DNA of 64,000 nt from Prauserella muralis (GTDB lineage: Bacteria; Actinomycetota; Actinomycetes; Mycobacteriales; Pseudonocardiaceae), in contig NZ_MASW01000001.1 of NCBI RefSeq assembly GCF_003202285.1, positions 1,240,001 to 1,304,000 on the forward strand, written 5' to 3'. Positions 50,097 to 57,429 of the stretch are shown here, piece by piece. Under the pieces are notes generated by a model that had not been told where the DNA came from, did not search any database, and was given only the letters and a program-made list of their open reading frames with translations. Both the position numbers and the translations under genes were made by a program. Each line of letters begins with the position of its first letter. Position 1 is the first letter of the stretch.

Positions 50097-50945
50097 TCAG
50101 GCGGTGAGAAAAGCCCGCAGCCGCTCGGTGACCACCTCCGGCTGCTCCTCCGGCAGGAAGTGCCCGCAGTCGGCGACGGGGAACCCGGTGACATCGGTGG
50201 CGTAGTCGCGCCAGATCTCCTCGGCGGGCAGCGAACCCAGCAGCCCCTGAGCGCCCCACAGGACCAGCACGGGCGCATGCAGCTTGCGGCCCGTCGTGGC
50301 GTCGGCGTCGTCGTGCTCGGCGTCGGCGGGGAAGGACGCGCGGTAGTCGTCGAACCCCGCCCGCAGTGCTCCAGGTGCGGAGAACGCGCGCACGTACTCG
50401 TCGATCGCGTCCGGTTCCATCCGGTCGCGCCGGTGGGTCCAGCGTTCGAAGAAGTAGGCCAGGTAGCCGGCGACGTCCTGCCCCGCGAGCCGCTCCGGCA
50501 GGTCGGGTTGCAGGTGGAACAACCAGTGCCAGTAGGCGCGGCCGAGCCCGCTGTCGAGCCGCCGCCACATCTCCCTGGTGGGGATGATGTCCAGCACCGC
50601 GAGCCGGTGCACCTGGTCGGGCCTGTCGAGCGCCCAGCGGTGTGCGACCCGGCCGCCGCGGTCGTGCCCGGCCACGGCGACGCGGTCGAAGCCCAGCGCG
50701 GTGACCAGTGCGGCGACGTCGGCAGCCATGGTGCGCTTGTCGTAGCCGTGCGCCGGCTTGTCGGTGAGTCCGTACCCGCGCAGGTCGGGCGCGATGACCG
50801 TGTGGTCGCGGGCCAGCGGCTCGATCACCGTGCGCCAGCAGTACCAGGTCTGCGGCCAGCCGTGCAGCAGCACCACGGCGGGCCCGCTGCCCGCGATCCG
50901 GTAGTGCATGCGGATGCCGTTGACCCTCTCCATCCCAGCGTCCAT
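50097..50945 (-). CDS. alpha/beta hydrolase (epoxide hydrolase / dehalogenase type)
   Basis: A 282-residue alpha/beta hydrolase. The oxyanion loop is LLHGWPQTWYCW, the nucleophile elbow is AVAGHDRGGRVAHRWA with Asp, a cap domain follows, and the C-terminal His is in CGHFLPEEQPE. An Asp nucleophile with HGWPQ fits epoxide hydrolases and fluoroacetate dehalogenases. It diverges from a CGNR regulator across a 30-base gap with a dyad, so it is probably that regulator's target. Confidence 0.88.
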   Translation of the reverse strand: MDAGMERVNGIRMHYRIAGSGPAVVLLHGWPQTWYCWRTVIEPLARDHTVIAPDLRGYGLTDKPAHGYDKRTMAADVAALVTALGFDRVAVAGHDRGGRVAHRWALDRPDQVHRLAVLDIIPTREMWRRLDSGLGRAYWHWLFHLQPDLPERLAGQDVAGYLAYFFERWTHRRDRMEPDAIDEYVRAFSAPGALRAGFDDYRASFPADAEHDDADATTGRKLHAPVLVLWGAQGLLGSLPAEEIWRDYATDVTGFPVADCGHFLPEEQPEVVTERLRAFLTA

Positions 50946-50953
50946 GACGCGAT

Positions 50954-50976
50954 TCTAACCAGATAAGATAGTTAGA
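50954..50976. promoter_or_regulatory. dyad between hydrolase and CGNR regulator
   Basis: TCTAAC-N11-GTTAGA is a 6-bp inverted repeat filling the gap between the divergent start codons. The same CTAAC...GTTAG half-sites occur upstream of the second CGNR gene in this window. Confidence 0.6.
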
Positions 50977-51563
50977 TGGCAGACTCCGGATGGGTGTTCG
51001 ACAGCGGGCGGGCATGCCTCGATCTGGTCAACACGCGGCGCGACCGGCACGCGGGCGGCCGGGAGCTGCTCACCGGCCCGGCCGCGCTCACCGAGTGGCT
51101 GAGCCTGGCCGGGTTCACCGGGCGGGCGGACGCGGCGCACCTGGCCATGGCCCTCGACCTGCGGGAGGCCATCGACCGCGTCACCCGTTCCGTCTCGGCG
51201 GGCCACCGCCCCGCGCGGGAGGACGTGCGGGTGCTCAATGAGGCCGCGAGGGCGGCGGCCCCGCCCGCACTGCGCCTCGGCGCCGACGGCACGCCGCACC
51301 GGGCCGTCGCGCCGTCGGCCGACCCCGTGGCGGCGGCGCTCGGCGCGCTGGCCGTCGACGCCATCGACCTCGTCACCAGCCCGGTCACCGTGCGGATCTG
51401 CGCCGCGGACGACTGCGGCCTGCGCCTTGCCGACGCCTCACCACAGCGCAACCGGCAGTGGTGCTCGATGGCGCGCTGTGGCAACCGTGCCAAGGCCCGC
51501 GCGCACTACGCGCGGCGCAAGCTCAGGGATGCAGACCCCAGCGGCGGCGGCGCCGGACAGTGA
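50976..51563 (+). CDS. ABATE/CGNR zinc-finger regulator
   Basis: A 195-residue putative transcription factor. The N-terminal ABATE ligand domain begins WVFDSGRACLDLVNTRRDR. The C-terminal CGNR finger reads ICAADDCGLRLAD, then QWCSMARCGNRAKARAHY, with four cysteines for zinc. Such proteins are thought to control metabolic genes. It is divergent from the alpha/beta hydrolase gene and overlaps the convergent MpaB-like gene by 41 bases. Confidence 0.88.
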   Translation: MADSGWVFDSGRACLDLVNTRRDRHAGGRELLTGPAALTEWLSLAGFTGRADAAHLAMALDLREAIDRVTRSVSAGHRPAREDVRVLNEAARAAAPPALRLGADGTPHRAVAPSADPVAAALGALAVDAIDLVTSPVTVRICAADDCGLRLADASPQRNRQWCSMARCGNRAKARAHYARRKLRDADPSGGGAGQ

Positions 51564-52404
51564 GCCCTGCGACCAGCCGCACGTGAGCCGACAGCAGCGG
51601 CGGCGGGGCCACCTGCCCGAGCAGGCGCGTCACCCGGCACAGCCGGGCGAACCTCCGCTGTTGCTCGTCCGTCCACTGCAGACCCAGCCGTTCGCGCAGC
51701 ACCGGGGGAAGGGTGGCCGCGATGAGAAACGACTGCGCGCTCGCCTGCCCGTCCCGCAGCGGCGCCCACACGCGGTCGGGCAGCAGGCTCACCGGCTTGG
51801 GCACTGTCCGGATCGTCTCGAAGAGGGTGCGGATCGCGTCGTTGGGGCCGAAACCCGCCACCATCTCGGCGTAGTAGCGCTCGAAGGCGGCCCAGTCCGG
51901 CGGCAGGTGCCGCTCACGCAGCCCGAGCCTGCGGCCGACCTCGCGCAGCTGGGCGTAGTACTCGTCCAGCTCGGCGCGGGAGAGCGGGCGGCCGAAGAAC
52001 CGCTGCGCGTCGACGGGCTGGCGCACCAGCGTCGCGTGCACCCAAGCGTAGGCGCGCTGGTCGAGCGCGGCGTAACGGCGGCCGTCGCCGGTGACGCCGG
52101 TGAACCGGCGGTGCAGCTCGCGCAGCCGGTCGGCCTCGTACTGCGCGCCCACCGGGTCGCCGTAGACGTAGGTCGCCAGCGATCCCGCCGTGCGCAGCAG
52201 CCGGGTCCACGGATCGCGCTGGTAGTCGGAGTGGTCCTCGACGCCGGCCGCCACCACGGGGTGCGCCACCTGCAGCACCAGCACCTGCCCGGCGAGCAGG
52301 CTCGCCCGGACGTCGCCGAAGTAGCGCCACGCGGCGGTTCCGCGCACGATCGGCGGGGCGGCACCGGCTCGGCCCGGCACGCGAGCATCGTCGATGTCCG
52401 GCAT
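51523..52404 (-). CDS. oxygenase MpaB family protein (DUF2236)
   Basis: A 293-residue protein of the DUF2236/MpaB family, heme-containing oxygenases related to the latex-clearing protein. Typical motifs are VLQVAHPVVAAGVEDHS, AYAWVHATLV with a His, and the helical C-terminal half. The ATG lies 22 bases downstream of an 18-bp palindrome, which suggests repression by a TetR-type protein encoded elsewhere. The 3' end overlaps the CGNR gene. The substrate is unknown. Confidence 0.85.
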   Translation of the reverse strand: MPDIDDARVPGRAGAAPPIVRGTAAWRYFGDVRASLLAGQVLVLQVAHPVVAAGVEDHSDYQRDPWTRLLRTAGSLATYVYGDPVGAQYEADRLRELHRRFTGVTGDGRRYAALDQRAYAWVHATLVRQPVDAQRFFGRPLSRAELDEYYAQLREVGRRLGLRERHLPPDWAAFERYYAEMVAGFGPNDAIRTLFETIRTVPKPVSLLPDRVWAPLRDGQASAQSFLIAATLPPVLRERLGLQWTDEQQRRFARLCRVTRLLGQVAPPPLLSAHVRLVAGLTVRRRRRWGLHP

Positions 52405-52425
52405 GGCCGCTGCCTTTCGGCCGCT

Positions 52426-52443
52426 CGTTCGTTCGAACGAACG
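52426..52443. promoter_or_regulatory. 18-bp perfect palindrome upstream of MpaB-like gene
   Basis: CGTTCGTTCGAACGAACG is fully self-complementary, made of CGTT/CGAA repeats. It lies between the MpaB-like start and the next gene's stop, as expected for a TetR-type operator. Confidence 0.7.
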
Positions 52444-52445
52444 TA

Positions 52446-53168
52446 TCACCGGCAACGGGCGCCGTGCAGCCGTGCGGTACGGACCGCCAGCACGAGCACG
52501 GCGGCGAGCAGGCAGAAGTCGACGACGAACACGATGCGCTGGGCGAAGCCGACCGGCAGCAGCGAGACGACCGTGTTCAGCAGCGGCGTGCTGGGCAAGG
52601 CGTCGGCGACGTAGCTCACGGCGAAGAGCGTGAGGCTCAGTGCACACAGCTGCAGCAGCCGCACGAACATCGTGCGGGCCGCGGCCAGTTCGGGCACGTG
52701 CCGGAGCCCGTCGAGCACGGAGAAGGCGATCGCGGGCAGCGCGGCGAACGCGAGCACGCTGGCGTACTGGTGGATCAGGCCGCTCGCCGGGTCGATCTCC
52801 GCGGTGAAGGTGGCGGGGAACAGTGCCGCGGCGGCGAGTCCCAGCGCCGTCGCCCCGGTGAGCACCGTGGTGGTGCGCGTCACCGGGAACCCGGACGCCG
52901 CGAGCGCGCCACGGACGGCGATGACGCCCACCGCGAAGGACAGCAGGCTCGCCTCCAGCATGCCCTCGCCGTTGTCGGTGAAGGCGTAGCGGCTGAGCGG
53001 ATCGACCAGCGGGTTGAACGAGCTGACGACGTGCAGGATCAGCAGCGTGAACAGGGCCCAGCCCAGTGCCGCCGACGCGGCGATGGTCCACACGCGTGTC
53101 CGCGCGACGGGCAGGGTTCTCACGGTCCTCGCCGTCGCAGCCTTCGCCTTCGTCCCGAGGTCCGCCAT
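52446..53168 (-). CDS. DUF998 membrane protein
   Basis: A 240-residue integral membrane protein with six hydrophobic segments and the DUF998-type features SRYAFTDNGEGML near the first loop and IHQYASVLAFAALPAIAFS in the middle. The function is not known. Alternative in-frame starts exist a few codons upstream. It is in the same direction as the MpaB-like gene. Confidence 0.8.
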   Translation of the reverse strand: MADLGTKAKAATARTVRTLPVARTRVWTIAASAALGWALFTLLILHVVSSFNPLVDPLSRYAFTDNGEGMLEASLLSFAVGVIAVRGALAASGFPVTRTTTVLTGATALGLAAAALFPATFTAEIDPASGLIHQYASVLAFAALPAIAFSVLDGLRHVPELAAARTMFVRLLQLCALSLTLFAVSYVADALPSTPLLNTVVSLLPVGFAQRIVFVVDFCLLAAVLVLAVRTARLHGARCR

Positions 53169-53203
53169 GAGATCGACTATGGCGGGAACCGGGGCGCGCG
53201 GGA

Positions 53204-53995
53204 TCAGGGAACGCCCTGAGCCGCCCCCTGATTCGCGGCGAAGTCGATCAGGGCCAGTGCCTGGTCGTCGTGTCGTTTCGGCCTCGGCCACCGGGTCGCG
53301 TCCGCGTCTGCGCGCTCGGCGGTGCGCACGGCGTCGAGCACGGCGGCCGCCCCGTGTTCGCGGGCGAGGCCGAGCACGCCGGGCCAGCGGAACAGGGCGT
53401 AGTCGTCGACGCCGGTGGACACGCCGTCGGTGGCGATGAGCACCGCGTCCAGATCCACGCGAGGCCAGCTGCGGCGCAGTGCGTGCGCGGCAGCCTCGGG
53501 GGCGGCCTCCGCGACCCAGAAGCCGTCCTCGTGGTTGCGCAGCCGGTTCACCTCGGCCCGCGTGCGCAGCAGGCCGCTGTGTCGCAGCACGCTGAGCCTG
53601 TCGTCGGAGAGCACCTCCACCCACGACCGTCCGAACGCGACAACCGGACTGTCGGCGAGGGAGAGCGCGTCGACCCGGTCGGCGGTCCAGCGGACCATCG
53701 CCACCGTGCTCGACGGCGAATGCCCCGCCCGCAGGTCGTGTGCGGCGGCGACCTCGGCGATGGCATCGGCGAGGAGCGCGGCGAGGTCGCCGTCCGGATC
53801 CGTTCGCAGGCGCCACTCCAGCTGCTCGGCGAGCCGGTGCGCGTACCAGCCGCCGCTGGGCAGCTCCTTGCGCGCCTCGGTCGCGCCGTCGAGCACCACG
53901 ACGGCATTGCCGGTGGTCACCACGACGTCCTCGGTGGGCCTCGGCTCGCCGTCCAGACCCACGCCCGCCTGCTCCGCGATGTCGATGTGCGGCAC
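53204..53995 (-). CDS. PP2C-like phosphatase family protein
   Basis: A 263-residue protein. The N-terminal segment PRPTEDVVV and VVVLDGATEARKELP hold acidic residues equivalent to PP2C metal ligands. LIATDGVSTGVDDYALF (shown here as IATDGVSTG) and RPKRHDDQALALIDF complete the domain. Classic RxxxNxD is weak, so this is a divergent PP2C subgroup. The GTG start is placed before PHIDIAEQ. The start lies close to the divergent HTH/Clp-N operon with shared operators. A truncated paralogue lies at 7228. Confidence 0.75.
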   Translation of the reverse strand: MPHIDIAEQAGVGLDGEPRPTEDVVVTTGNAVVVLDGATEARKELPSGGWYAHRLAEQLEWRLRTDPDGDLAALLADAIAEVAAAHDLRAGHSPSSTVAMVRWTADRVDALSLADSPVVAFGRSWVEVLSDDRLSVLRHSGLLRTRAEVNRLRNHEDGFWVAEAAPEAAAHALRRSWPRVDLDAVLIATDGVSTGVDDYALFRWPGVLGLAREHGAAAVLDAVRTAERADADATRWPRPKRHDDQALALIDFAANQGAAQGVP

Positions 53996-54023
53996 GCCGA
54001 CGACAGTAGCCAGCGCCCCCAGC

Positions 54024-54066
54024 GTCAACTGTGGTTGACATGCGATCGTCGTCAACGTAGATTGAC
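54024..54066 (+). promoter_or_regulatory. promoter with two operators, leaderless HTH/Clp-N operon
   Basis: TTGACA (54035-54040), a 17-base spacer and TAGATT (54058-54063) form a near-consensus promoter whose predicted start is the A of the ATG at 54070, so the mRNA would be leaderless. GTCAAC-TGTG-GTTGAC (54024-54039) overlaps the -35, and GTCAAC-GTAG-ATTGAC (54051-54066) overlaps the -10. Repression by binding both sites is likely. Confidence 0.7.
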
Positions 54067-54069
54067 GAC

Positions 54070-54279
54070 ATGACAGAGGCAACGGATCTGGCCGCCAAGG
54101 CGGGCGACGCCGACCCGCGGGTGGGGCTCCGCGCCGTCGCCGCCCTGCGCCGCCTGCTGGAGCGCTTGGAGGCCGTGCAGGTGCGCAGCGCGCGGGTGCA
54201 CGGCTGGTCGTGGCAGGAGATCGCCGAGGAGCTCGGCGTGAGCAAGCAGGCTGTGCACAAGAAGTACGGGAGGCGCTGA
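54070..54279 (+). CDS. small HTH DNA-binding protein
   Basis: A 69-residue protein whose C-terminal half is a helix-turn-helix (WSWQEIAEELGVSKQAVHKKY) of sigma-region-4 or ArsR-like type. It begins with ATG at the predicted transcription start (leaderless). It overlaps the Clp-N gene (TGATG). It is the obvious candidate to bind the two GTCAAC dyads in its promoter. Confidence 0.8.
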   Translation: MTEATDLAAKAGDADPRVGLRAVAALRRLLERLEAVQVRSARVHGWSWQEIAEELGVSKQAVHKKYGRR

Positions 54280-54812
54280 TGTTCGAGCAGTTCACCAAGG
54301 ACGCGAGGGCGACGGTGAGGGAGGCCGTGCGCGACGCCACGGAGCTGGGCTCGGCCGAGGTCGACACCCTGCATGTCCTGGTGGCGCTCACGCGCTTTCC
54401 CCAGGGCGCCGCCGCGCGGCTGCTGGGCGGGCTCGGGGTCGCGCTCGACGACGTGGCCGCGCGGGCTCAGCTCGCGCGCCGCAGGGGCGGGCTGAGCGAC
54501 GCCGACGCCGAGGCGCTGGGCGGCCTCGGCATCGACGTCGACCACATCGTCTCGCGGATCGAGCAGGAACACGGACCCCACGCGCTCGCGGGGGGTGGGC
54601 GCAGGGCGCGCGGGCACATTCCGTTCGGCGAGCAGCCCAAACGGGTTCTGGAGCGCTGCCTGCGGGAGGTGATCATGCTCGGCGACCGCCGCATCGGGAG
54701 CGAGCACATCCTGCTGGCGCTGGCGGTGGTGCCCGGCCCCGCGCGGGACGTGCTGTCCGGGCTCGGCGTGTCGGCCGAGGCCGTCAGGGCTGTGCTGCGC
54801 AGAGCGTCGTGA
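54279..54812 (+). CDS. Clp N-terminal (Clp repeat) domain protein
   Basis: A 177-residue protein made of two Clp-N repeats: MFEQFTKDARATVREAVRDA with LGSAEVDTLHVLVAL, then FGEQPKRVLERCLREVIML with RIGSEHILLALAV. There is no AAA+ ATPase domain. Such stand-alone Clp-N proteins resemble ClpC/ClpS-type adaptors and may modulate the protease. It is coupled to the HTH gene by overlapping stop and start, a common actinobacterial pair. Confidence 0.87.
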   Translation: MFEQFTKDARATVREAVRDATELGSAEVDTLHVLVALTRFPQGAAARLLGGLGVALDDVAARAQLARRRGGLSDADAEALGGLGIDVDHIVSRIEQEHGPHALAGGGRRARGHIPFGEQPKRVLERCLREVIMLGDRRIGSEHILLALAVVPGPARDVLSGLGVSAEAVRAVLRRAS

Positions 54813-54821
54813 GCGGCGGGC

Positions 54822-55463
54822 TCACGGGCGCGGGGGCCGCTCCCGCCAGACGGTCAGCGGGAGGAACGCCTGCGTGAGCGGGCCGATGGCCAGCGCGTAG
54901 AGCACCGTGCCGACGCCCACCGTGCCGCCGAGCAGCCACCCGGTGCCCAGCACCACCACCTCGATGCCGGTGCGCACGAGCCGCACGGAGCGCCCGGTCC
55001 TGGCCGCCAGCCCGGTCATCAGGCCGTCGCGCGGGCCGGCGCCAAGACGGGCGCCGACGTAGGCGGCCGTTGCGAGCCCGTTGAGGACCACACCACCCAC
55101 GAGCAGCGTGATCTGCCAGCCGAGCGCGTGCTGGTCCGGCAGGACGAGCCGCACGAGGTCGACGGTCACCGAGATGATCACGACGTTGGCCACCGTCCCG
55201 ATGCCCGGCCGCTGGCGCAGGGGGATCCACAAAAGCAGCACGGCCACCGAGGTCAGCGCCACCACCATGCCGAAGGTGAGCGGGGTGCGCTCGGTGATGC
55301 CCTCGTGCAGCACGTCCCACGGATTGAGGCCGAGCCCCGAGCGGGTCATCATCGCCATGCTCGCGCCGTACAGCACCAGGCCCGCGGTGAGCTGGGTGAG
55401 CCTGCGGACGGGGCTGACGGTGACGGTGACGGTGCGCAGGTCGAGCTGTTCCAATTGAGCCAC
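54822..55463 (-). CDS. YczE/YitT-type membrane protein
   Basis: A 213-residue membrane protein with five hydrophobic segments and the YczE-type features GASMAMMTRSGLGLNPWDVLHEG and GARLGAGPRDGLMTGL. I place the start at a GTG before AQLEQLDLRTV; a TTG seven codons upstream is possible. It is divergent from a MocR regulator, the conserved YczR-YczE pairing, so regulation by that protein is expected. The transported or sensed molecule is unknown. Confidence 0.85.
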   Translation of the reverse strand: MAQLEQLDLRTVTVTVSPVRRLTQLTAGLVLYGASMAMMTRSGLGLNPWDVLHEGITERTPLTFGMVVALTSVAVLLLWIPLRQRPGIGTVANVVIISVTVDLVRLVLPDQHALGWQITLLVGGVVLNGLATAAYVGARLGAGPRDGLMTGLAARTGRSVRLVRTGIEVVVLGTGWLLGGTVGVGTVLYALAIGPLTQAFLPLTVWRERPPRP

Positions 55464-55478
55464 ATCGACACTATCGCG

Positions 55479-55522
55479 GACCAATCGCTGGTTTATCCAT
55501 AGCCAATCTGCAAGTATTGGTC
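55479..55522. promoter_or_regulatory. YczR-type operator region
   Basis: GACCAAT (55479-55485), GCCAAT (55502-55507) and inverted ATTGGTC (55516-55522) lie in the gap between the yczE-like and MocR genes. The outer two form a 7-bp inverted repeat about 30 bases apart, as expected for a dimeric MocR protein. Confidence 0.5.
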
Positions 55523-55525
55523 TTT

Positions 55526-56983
55526 ATGGGTGCGGATCGACCGTTCGGTGGCCGGGTATCGGGTGCCCGGCTGGCCATGATCCTCGGTGACTGGCGTCGC
55601 GGCGGCTCACGTCGCGGGGCCAGCGATCTGGCCGCCGCCATCGAGCTGCACGTGAGCGACGGCCAGCTGCCACCCGGCACGCGGCTGCCCGCCGAGCGGG
55701 CACTGGCCGACGCGCTGGGGGTGAGCCGCACGCTCGTCGGCTCGGCGCTCGAGCGGCTGCGTGAGCAGGGCCTGATCGCGAGCAGGCAGGGCGCCGGGTC
55801 CTGGGTGACGGCGGCCGGCGGGCGCGGGGCCACGCTCGCCCCGGCCGCCCGGCTGGACCTGATCGACTTCGCGCGGGCTTCGCCGCCCGCTGTGAGCGGC
55901 TTCATGGCCGCCGTCGACGCCGCCCGGCCGATGCTCACCCCGGAACTGCTCGAACACGGCTACAGCGTGCGCGGGCTGCCCGTGTTGCGGGAGCGGATCG
56001 CGGCCCGCTACACCGCACGCGGCCTGCCCACCACGCCCGCGCAGGTGCTCGTGACCAACGGCGCGCACCACGCGTTCGCGCTGGCCCTGCGCGCGCTGGT
56101 GGCTCCCGGCGATCGCGTGCTCGTCGAGCAGCCCTGCTATCCGAACACACCTGAGGCGATCCGCGCGGCCCACGCACTGGCTGTTCCCGTGGCCGTCGAC
56201 GCGTACGCGGGCTGGGACCTCGACGGCATCGAGGCGGCGCTGCGCCAGGCCGCGCCCCGGCTGGCCTACCTCGTGCCGGATTTCCAGAACCCCACCGGCC
56301 TGCGCATGTCCGAGGCCGACCGGCAGCGGCTGGGCGCCGTGCTCTCCAGGGTGCGCACACCTGCCGTGGTCGACGAGACGCACGCCGAGCTGGATCTGGA
56401 GGGCGACCCCGTGGACGGGCCGGCACCGCTGGCCGCGTTCGCGGGGGACTGGGCGATCACGGTCGGCTCCGCCGCCAAGTCGTTCTGGGGCGGGCTGCGC
56501 CTTGGCTGGATCCGCGCGTCGGAGGAGCTGCTCGACCGGCTCGTCTCGGCGCGCTGGTCGCTCGACCTGGGCTCGCCCGTGCTGGAACAACTGGTACTCG
56601 CCGAACTGCTGGCCGACCCCGACCCGGCGCTGCGCGCCCGCAGGCAGGAGGTGCGCGGGATGCGGGACACGCTGGCCGCCGCGGTGCGGGAGCACTGTCC
56701 GGAGTGGACATTCCAGCTGCCGTCCGGGGGGCTGGGTCTGTGGTGCCGCCTTCCCGAGCCGATGAGCACCCGGCTCAGCGTGGCCGCCGCCAACCACGGG
56801 GTGCAACTCGCCCCCGGCTCGCGGTTCGGTGTGCACGGTGGGCTGGAGCGCTGGCTGCGGCTGCCCTACACCCAGCCTGCCGCGCGGCTGCGGGAGGCGG
56901 TGCGGCGGCTCAGCCTCGCGGCGGCGTCCGCGGCGGGTGTCGCCGACGGCGTGTCGTCCACTGTGGACGCCACCGTGACCTGA
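55526..56983 (+). CDS. MocR/GntR-type PLP regulator (YczR-like)
   Basis: A 485-residue regulator. The GntR winged HTH (residues about 25-95) has LPPGTRLPAERALADALGVSRT. The aminotransferase-fold domain follows, with LVTNGAHHAFAL, LVPDFQNPTGLRMS, VVDETHAELDL and the PLP lysine in VGSAAKSFWGGLRLGW. MocR proteins use PLP as cofactor for sensing rather than catalysis. Adjacent to and divergent from yczE-like, it probably controls that gene. ATG is used rather than an upstream TTG. Confidence 0.9.
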   Translation: MGADRPFGGRVSGARLAMILGDWRRGGSRRGASDLAAAIELHVSDGQLPPGTRLPAERALADALGVSRTLVGSALERLREQGLIASRQGAGSWVTAAGGRGATLAPAARLDLIDFARASPPAVSGFMAAVDAARPMLTPELLEHGYSVRGLPVLRERIAARYTARGLPTTPAQVLVTNGAHHAFALALRALVAPGDRVLVEQPCYPNTPEAIRAAHALAVPVAVDAYAGWDLDGIEAALRQAAPRLAYLVPDFQNPTGLRMSEADRQRLGAVLSRVRTPAVVDETHAELDLEGDPVDGPAPLAAFAGDWAITVGSAAKSFWGGLRLGWIRASEELLDRLVSARWSLDLGSPVLEQLVLAELLADPDPALRARRQEVRGMRDTLAAAVREHCPEWTFQLPSGGLGLWCRLPEPMSTRLSVAAANHGVQLAPGSRFGVHGGLERWLRLPYTQPAARLREAVRRLSLAAASAAGVADGVSSTVDATVT

Positions 56984-56997
56984 ACGAGGGCAAAAAA

Positions 56998-57073
56998 GGA
57001 GCCGATGCGCTGGATGTGAGGTTTCCGTCTCTCCAGGGATACGGGACGGTAGATCATCCAGCGCACCGGCTCC
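56998..57073 (-). ncRNA. minus-strand intrinsic terminator or small RNA hairpin
   Basis: Arms 56998-57016 and 57055-57073 pair over 19 bp. The only mismatch on plus (A-C) becomes a U-G wobble on the minus strand, and the minus strand continues into TTTTTT (56997-56992). The 38-base loop could itself form CCGTC/GACGG. This is a clear rho-independent terminator for a minus-strand transcript. It lies 357 bases beyond the stop of the Pro-rich protein gene. It may end that mRNA or a separate small RNA. Confidence 0.65.
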
Positions 57074-57429
57074 GTGCCGTGCCCGGGGGCGGGCACGGGG
57101 TGCCGCGGGCCTTACCCGGCATCGCCCCTCGCCATGCCGGGAAGGCCCTGCGGCTCAGGCGCGCATCGGGCTGCGGCTTCCGCTCGGCGCGGTGAGCGGA
57201 AACGGCCGACGCGCGCCCGGTGGGAGCCCCGGTGCCGCGGGGGCAACGCGGCACCGGGACCAGACCCCGTCCCGGCCGGGCGCGGTCGGCCGAGCGGGAA
57301 GCACAGAGTTCACGGGAACACCCCTTGCCAAACGGGCAGCGATCTCGACGTCAGGCGTGACCGGGGGGCGCGAACCCAAGAAGTTGATCTTGAACTGGAC
57401 GCAGCTCGTCCCCGGCTTTCCGGGTCGCG
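57074..57429. other. intergenic region upstream of the terminator hairpin
   Basis: About 355 bases with no convincing coding frame. A minus-strand frame at 57155-57379 encodes 74 residues but has no ribosome-binding site and mixed codon use. GC-rich local dyads (for example CCCGTGCC/GGCACGGG at 57077-57100) could be structured RNA on the minus strand leading into the terminator. Confidence 0.45.

Noticed and set aside
57017-57054. Known riboswitch in the loop of the minus-strand hairpin
   Set aside because: The loop does not match the conserved cores I know (ydaO, cobalamin, SAM, TPP, glycine); only the terminator is supported.
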